Assembly: GCA_040766105.1 (NCBI GenBank)
Contig: JAXGRD010000001.1
Location: 1-64,000 of the forward strand
Direction: 5' to 3'
Origin: JAXGRD01 sp040766105
GTDB taxonomy: Bacteria > Bacillota > Clostridia > Peptostreptococcales > Anaerovoracaceae
DNA: 64,000 nt
The notes under the pieces are model-generated. The model worked only from the letters and a program-made list of their open reading frames with translations. It did not search any database and was not told where the DNA came from. The first letter of the stretch is position 1. Each line of letters opens with the position of its first letter. Positions 59,612 through 64,000 of this stretch are shown here, piece after piece. The position numbers and the translations under genes were made by a program.

Positions 59612-61263
59612 GACAGCGTCAAGTTTTTGTAGGATTTAGAATTTGAAAACATCCTGGTTGTCATAACTGCATGCATCAACCCAAAATCATATGTTGTAGA
59701 TTCTTTCTCTGATCGCCAATATCTTTCTTACTTGTGCCGCAGGGGAACTTTGTAATTTATCGAAATATCTCCCGTCTTTGACATGGTGTTCTTTTTCCCA
59801 CATACGCATGTCTTCGCTGGAAAATATCTCCTCCATCCCTACGGCTTTTTCTATCGACTCTCTTTGGTATCTCACCAGCTCTAACATATCCCCTCCATTC
59901 CACCAATAGGCTCTCAATCGCGACATCCTATCGACTCCCGTCTTGCTCCAACCCATGGGCCGGCTACTCATTCTGCTTGCTAATACATGACTTACATGGC
60001 CTTCCGTACTACTTCCCACTATGCCATTCGGCTTCCTCAGCCGTATCCTTGCCGCACTCCAATTGGATAGAAAATAGCCTGCGGATTTCATCACTCTCTT
60101 TTGTGCACTTTCTTCCACAGTGCATATCATGATTTCTTCTACCACTTGATTGAAATCGGACTTTGTGCCTCGGCGCATCATGCTTTTCAAATGCTCTCGC
60201 ACATCCTCCCCTTGTTCTCCTAAGTGGGAGGTCATCCGTATTAGATGCTGGTTGATGTGATGTTCATCCAACACTGTCGTGATTCCGCCTATCTTTGATT
60301 TCCCACTCTTAATCCAACCCCCTCCGTCCGCATTTAAATAGATTTGCTCCACTTGATCCAAATCATACTTACCATCGATGTACTCATACACTTTCTCCCA
60401 TATGATCTTACTATCCTCTCCCTCATATACTCCACTGAAGTAATGGGGGTTGACTAGCCTGAAACGGCTACTTTGCGGTGCTACCGACTCGACTCCTTCA
60501 TATACATAGATGAGTTTTGACAATACATTATTGTTTTTTCTTCCGCTTGGAAAGCGGATGATATCTCCAGGTTGCTCTATGTACTGCAACGGTACATGAT
60601 CCTCATCAGCATCTATGTATAGGAACTTGACTTGCTTTTTCTCTCTGAATTCTTTCTCAATTTCCGGGAATTTAAGTGCATGGATTTTGTTCTTTACTGC
60701 TCCTTTGCTGATGTGATCTGTTATGCTTACCGCTGCCGCTGCCCTTCCATAGGAAGTTTGGACTGCTTCTTTCAGCACCTCTGCTTCCGCATCTTCGGTC
60801 AGCCTAGCATTCTTCGCTATGCCTAGAATCTCATCCAATAGGTAACATCGCTCTCCTGTTTTCTTGTTCTTGAAAAGCGTCTTTGAAAACCGTATCTCAC
60901 CCATAGATGTCAGCAGTGTCTTTGTATCGTGGCGGACTACTTCATAGCCTTCCCTTCTAAGACTGCTGTTGCAGATCATTTCATTCATTTCTTCGAATAT
61001 GTCCCCGATGATTCTGCAACCCAACCCCAGAACTTCTTCTTTTATGCCATCTACTAAAGAGGCAATATCTTTGGGATTTTCGAAAAAATCCGCACCCATA
61101 TTTTCGATGTTTTCAATGCCATTTTCATGAAACCGTAGTATACTGTTATACATAGAGAACTCCCTTCTGATTGTGTTTGGTTTTTTCCACAATTAATTTT
61201 AACACAACCGGGTGTTCTCTTTTCTTTTTTGTCTCTATTTCCCTACAAACATTTTACGCTAAC
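59612..61263 (-). mobile_element. ISLre2-family insertion sequence, complete
   Basis: 1652 bases. The left end GACAGCGTCAAGTTTTTGTA and the inverted right end (GTTAGCGTAAAATGTTTGTA when reversed) match at most positions, and the ends are flanked by the 9-bp duplication. It contains one transposase gene without visible damage, so it may be active. Confidence 0.85.
59687..61153 (-). CDS. ISLre2-family transposase (UPF0236 type)
   Basis: 488 residues from the ATG after AAGGGAG. LYIDADEDHVPLQY and QIYLNADGGGWIKSG are the conserved acidic blocks of the UPF0236/ISLre2 transposase family, thought to hold the DDE residues, and EGHVSHVLASRMSSRPMGWS is a typical late block. No frameshift is seen. It belongs to the complete element at 59612-61263. 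Confidence 0.9.
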   Translation of the reverse strand: MYNSILRFHENGIENIENMGADFFENPKDIASLVDGIKEEVLGLGCRIIGDIFEEMNEMICNSSLRREGYEVVRHDTKTLLTSMGEIRFSKTLFKNKKTGERCYLLDEILGIAKNARLTEDAEAEVLKEAVQTSYGRAAAAVSITDHISKGAVKNKIHALKFPEIEKEFREKKQVKFLYIDADEDHVPLQYIEQPGDIIRFPSGRKNNNVLSKLIYVYEGVESVAPQSSRFRLVNPHYFSGVYEGEDSKIIWEKVYEYIDGKYDLDQVEQIYLNADGGGWIKSGKSKIGGITTVLDEHHINQHLIRMTSHLGEQGEDVREHLKSMMRRGTKSDFNQVVEEIMICTVEESAQKRVMKSAGYFLSNWSAARIRLRKPNGIVGSSTEGHVSHVLASRMSSRPMGWSKTGVDRMSRLRAYWWNGGDMLELVRYQRESIEKAVGMEEIFSSEDMRMWEKEHHVKDGRYFDKLQSSPAAQVRKILAIRERIYNI

Positions 61264-61284
61264 TCTTCCCCAGATGGTGTCAAG

Positions 61285-62897
61285 TGTCAAACGCAAGTGA
61301 TAATGTCATAGCTGAAACGCAAGTGATTTTGTCACCCCTTCATCAATAACTGTTATCATAGAACCATCTTTGATTTAGACGGAAAGGTGGTACAAAGAGG
61401 TGGAACTAAATATGAATGAACAAAACGAATATAATCTGATTCATAATTATGTAAAGAACGGCGGTAACATTAATGCACTATGTATCAAGTTGAAGTACAG
61501 CAAGAGAACGATACAACGAAAGGTGGCAGGCTACCGAGCAGAAGGAGAGGCCTTTTTCATTCACGGGAATCGAGGGACTCCTTCCCCTTTTGCCATCCCC
61601 AATCATGTGAAAGAGCGGATTCTCGACATTTATCATCTTCCGGTTTATGAAGGGGCAAACTTCACGCATTTCCATGAGCTACTCGGGAGGCTACACCCTG
61701 AGATCCCTGCAATAAGTTTGAGCTCCTTACGGAACATCTTCAAGGAGGCAGAGATCATTTCCCCCAAAGCAACCAGGGACACAAAGAAAAAGCATCGCAA
61801 GCAGCAGAAGGAAAAAGAAAAGCAAGCGCAGGCGACTGCACCTTCACCCCTGCGTCCTCAGCAGCTTATCCCCTTGGAAAAAGAACCACATCCTACTAGA
61901 GAGAAGTCCCGGTACGCAGGTGAACTTGTTTTTATGGATGCTTCTCCTCATGCTTGGTTTGGCAGACATTTCCCGGTTTCCAGTCTTCATGCGGGAATTG
62001 ACGATGCCACAGGGGATGTGATTGGGGCCTACATGGAAGAACAAGAAACCTTGAACGGATATTATCAAGTCTCTGCACAAATGCTAACGGATTATGGCAT
62101 CCCTTGCCGAATCCAAACGGATAAAAGAAGTATCTTCGAATATACAACTCTTAAAAAACCAAAGACAGAGAAGGACGCAGCCACCCAGTTCGGTTATGCA
62201 TGTAAGACCTTAGGCATCGATCTTCGAACAACATCCTGTGCACAACACCAAGGCAAGATTGAACGACTGTTTCACACCTTTCAATCTAGACTTGTTGTGG
62301 AGTTGCAAGTTGCAGGGATCAAAACAATAGAAGGGGCGAACAAATTTTTAAGATCCTACCTACCACAGTACAATCAGCAATTTGCCGTCCCTTTAGACGA
62401 GTATACCCTAAGTGCTTGGGAAAAGAAACCCTCCCCTGATGAAATCAATCTAACCTTAGCCGTCCTGTCCTCTCGAGTGGTAGATCCGGGAAGCTGCATA
62501 CGCTATATGAACCATACCTATCGATTCTTAGATGACGAAAGCAGACTCATCCCATTGAAACGAAAATCACCTGTTACTGTCATCAAAGCACTCGACGGGA
62601 AACTATACGCAGTTTGCAAGGAAAGTATTTTTGCCTTGCAGGAAGTTCTCCCCAACCAGCTCCATTCTAAGGAGCTAGACCCGATTTCACAGGCGCCCAC
62701 GCAAGCAGTAAAACTGTATATCCCTCCCATGAGTCATCCTTGGAATGCGGGAGTATTTAGAGCATATGAAAAGCAGCGATGGAAAGAAATCTATTCTTTT
62801 GAGGAACTCTGTTACACAACAGAGCATGTCTATGAGAGTAGCATGTACGATCTCTGATATTAATTCTTAGGGGTGACAAAATCACTTGCGCTTGACA
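61285..62897 (+). mobile_element. IS1202-type (ISNCY group) insertion sequence, complete
   Basis: 1613 bases. Left end TGTCAAACGCAAGTGATAAT, right end (reversed) TGTCAAGCGCAAGTGATTTT; an inner copy of the CGCAAGTGATTTTGTCACCCC motif lies at about 61318-61338, near the left end. It is flanked by a 28-bp target duplication once the later ISLre2 insertion in the left copy is removed, and long duplications are known for this group. Confidence 0.85.
61412..62857 (+). CDS. IS1202/ISNCY-type DDE transposase
   Basis: 481 residues from the ATG after AGAGGTGG. An N-terminal helix-turn-helix (NINALCIKLKYSKRTIQRKV) is followed by an integrase core: ELVFMDASPHAWFG (first Asp), RIQTDKRSIFEY (second Asp) and HQGKIERLFHTFQ (Glu). 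The layout is that of Mu/IS1202-like enzymes. Intact. Confidence 0.88.
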   Translation: MNEQNEYNLIHNYVKNGGNINALCIKLKYSKRTIQRKVAGYRAEGEAFFIHGNRGTPSPFAIPNHVKERILDIYHLPVYEGANFTHFHELLGRLHPEIPAISLSSLRNIFKEAEIISPKATRDTKKKHRKQQKEKEKQAQATAPSPLRPQQLIPLEKEPHPTREKSRYAGELVFMDASPHAWFGRHFPVSSLHAGIDDATGDVIGAYMEEQETLNGYYQVSAQMLTDYGIPCRIQTDKRSIFEYTTLKKPKTEKDAATQFGYACKTLGIDLRTTSCAQHQGKIERLFHTFQSRLVVELQVAGIKTIEGANKFLRSYLPQYNQQFAVPLDEYTLSAWEKKPSPDEINLTLAVLSSRVVDPGSCIRYMNHTYRFLDDESRLIPLKRKSPVTVIKALDGKLYAVCKESIFALQEVLPNQLHSKELDPISQAPTQAVKLYIPPMSHPWNAGVFRAYEKQRWKEIYSFEELCYTTEHVYESSMYDL

Positions 62898-62925
62898 TCA
62901 CATGTCTTCCCCAGATGGTGTCAAG
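62898..62925. repeat. 28-bp target duplication of the IS1202-type element (right copy)
   Basis: The same 28 bases are found on the left as two pieces: 59596-59611 and 61273-61284, split by the ISLre2 element that inserted into it. Joining them reproduces the right copy exactly. Confidence 0.8.
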
Positions 62926-64000
62926 TTGTTGCGGAGTTTTTGATTGACATCAATTCCAAAATGTATTTTTGGTCATCCCGATCCCATGTATGAGCCTCTG
63001 TGTTCCGCTGTTTCCATCAAAGACAAATGGTTCTCCGTCGAATACCGTCCAGTCTATCGCCCCTGACATCGCTTCTTCGATTACCTTATCTGCATATTCG
63101 CAGTAAGTATGCTGAGACTTTTGTTTGAAATCTTCAGCCGTGATCTTTCCGCCATTCTTCACATACACACGAAGTTTTGACAGCTTTCCAAGACCTTCCT
63201 TGCTCCACCCTAGTGGGTCTCTGCTGAACCGTTCCGATAAAACATGACTCACCTGTGCTTCCGTGCAGCTACCGGGGATGTCCAGTGTCTTTCGGCCAAC
63301 GATCTCATCCCAGCTTCCCATCACGTATATACCCAGCTCCTTAATGCTTTTTACCTCTTTTTCGCTTTCTGCCACCGCATACAACCCATCCAGGACCTCC
63401 TCAAACCCTCTCTTGTCCTCTTTTTCAATGGCTCTTGTTAGCCGTGACGATATATTTCTTCCAGGGAACTTGTTCGAGATGCCTCTCAACCTTTTCTCAA
63501 GATGATAACCATCCATTACGTGGATAGTCTGCCGAAGATTTTCCAGACCGTTTTTGATCCATCTTCCACCATCTCCATGTACGAATATCTTCTCGACTTT
63601 TGACAGATCATAAGCCTGACCAAGATATCCTTCCACACTTTTCCATAGGTTTTTCGTATCAAACTTCTCATCTACAAAATGCATGGTGCCAATGGTTCTG
63701 TTTCGTCCACTACATTCCCTATACATGCCCTCGGTCACGGTGACAAGGGGAATGATATTGCTGGATTTCCCCTTTTTCTTGTTTGGCTTTTGCATGTGTA
63801 CATGATCTTCATCTGCATATATATGAAGCTCTGCTACTCCCTTTTTCTCATCCCTTTGCGGCGCTTTTTCCAGTGTCCGGATTTTTTGGATCTGATTCTT
63901 TACGGTTTGACGACTTACCAGACCGTCACTACATATGGCTGTACTTTTAGCGTAGGATACTTCCGTTGCAAGGCTTACCATTTTTGCACACAACATGCCG
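62914..64000 (-). mobile_element. second ISLre2-family element, cut by window edge
   Basis: Its end GATGGTGTCAAGTTGTTG resembles the end of copy 1. The preceding nine bases are again TCTTCCCCA. The interior is a different ISLre2 subtype by transposase sequence. The other end lies outside the window. Confidence 0.75.
62950..64000 (-). CDS. ISLre2-family transposase, N-terminus outside window
   Basis: About 350 C-terminal residues are visible. LHIYADEDHVHMQ and KIFVHGDGGRWIKNG are the conserved acidic blocks and TEAQVSHVLSERFSRDPLGWS the late block. It is only distantly like the transposase at 59687, so the two are separate acquisitions, not recent copies. The reading frame continues past the window edge. 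Confidence 0.88.
   Translation of the reverse strand, partial: GMLCAKMVSLATEVSYAKSTAICSDGLVSRQTVKNQIQKIRTLEKAPQRDEKKGVAELHIYADEDHVHMQKPNKKKGKSSNIIPLVTVTEGMYRECSGRNRTIGTMHFVDEKFDTKNLWKSVEGYLGQAYDLSKVEKIFVHGDGGRWIKNGLENLRQTIHVMDGYHLEKRLRGISNKFPGRNISSRLTRAIEKEDKRGFEEVLDGLYAVAESEKEVKSIKELGIYVMGSWDEIVGRKTLDIPGSCTEAQVSHVLSERFSRDPLGWSKEGLGKLSKLRVYVKNGGKITAEDFKQKSQHTYCEYADKVIEEAMSGAIDWTVFDGEPFVFDGNSGTQRLIHGIGMTKNTFWN

Larger units (their letters stand above)
59603..61272. repeat. 9-bp target duplication of ISLre2 copy 1
   Basis: TCTTCCCCA at 59603-59611 and 61264-61272 flank the element exactly. Nine bases is the duplication length expected for ISLre2-type elements. Confidence 0.8.

Overview
The window looks like a chromosomal segment of an obligately anaerobic, low-to-mid GC Firmicute of the Clostridia type. 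The evidence is a CIRCE-controlled groESL operon, a Rex redox repressor, small clostridial ferredoxins, a rubredoxin-fused glutamate-synthase-like protein, an iron-sulfur old-yellow-enzyme reductase, two tungsten-type aldehyde ferredoxin oxidoreductases (AOR) and ISLre2/IS1202-type insertion sequences. I cannot name the species; a relative of the Anaerovoracaceae/Eubacteriales is plausible but inferred.

Layout. (1) Positions 1-14.9 kb are an AT-richer accessory island. It holds a PRiA4-ORF3-like protein, a Fic protein, a DUF697-type GTPase, an AlbA_2/Schlafen-like ATPase, an orphan 394-residue protein, a TrlF-like PHP/ATPase with a small acidic partner, an EcoRI-family restriction-modification pair, a DUF2971 protein and a TIR-like protein. 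Much of this resembles a phage-defence island. (2) 15-31.8 kb is core metabolism: guaB-guaA, the peptidase pepD, a PucR/NCS1 permease/DUF917 module, an enoate-reductase-like flavoenzyme, metY-metA, groES-groEL and the rubredoxin fusion. (3) 31.8-41.4 kb holds an OGG-like glycosylase, a P-loop/Asp23 protein, a ferredoxin, and a long leftward housekeeping run: nifU-like, pepV, ECF S-component, tsaE-tsaB-rimI-tsaD, ABC-F, acpP, rex. (4) 41.4-42.7 kb is a striking 1.26-kb non-coding stretch full of nested inverted repeats and G-runs. (5) 42.7-47.4 kb is a leftward operon of Nudix hydrolase, PLD/DEAD helicase, nitrilase and a membrane protein. (6) 47.6-59.6 kb is a tungsten-enzyme cluster: ThiF-like and MOSC proteins, a ferredoxin-AOR-MoaD operon, the tungstate ABC transporter tupABC, two MoeA proteins (one fused to a periplasmic-binding-protein-like domain) and a second AOR with its own ThiS-like protein. 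(7) 59.6-64 kb is a nest of three insertion sequences.

How it fits together. TupABC would import tungstate, MoeA paralogues would insert it into the pterin, the ThiF-like E1 enzyme could charge the Gly-Gly-ended small sulfur carriers, and the two AORs would oxidise aldehydes and pass electrons to ferredoxin. Both AOR transcripts begin with a conserved structured leader that I read as a Moco/tungsten-cofactor riboswitch, each followed by an intrinsic terminator and preceded by a good sigma-A promoter. The IS nest begins directly upstream of the second AOR promoter. The two strongest candidates for something undescribed are the structured non-coding island at 41.4-42.7 kb and the defence-like island at 3.9-14.7 kb.
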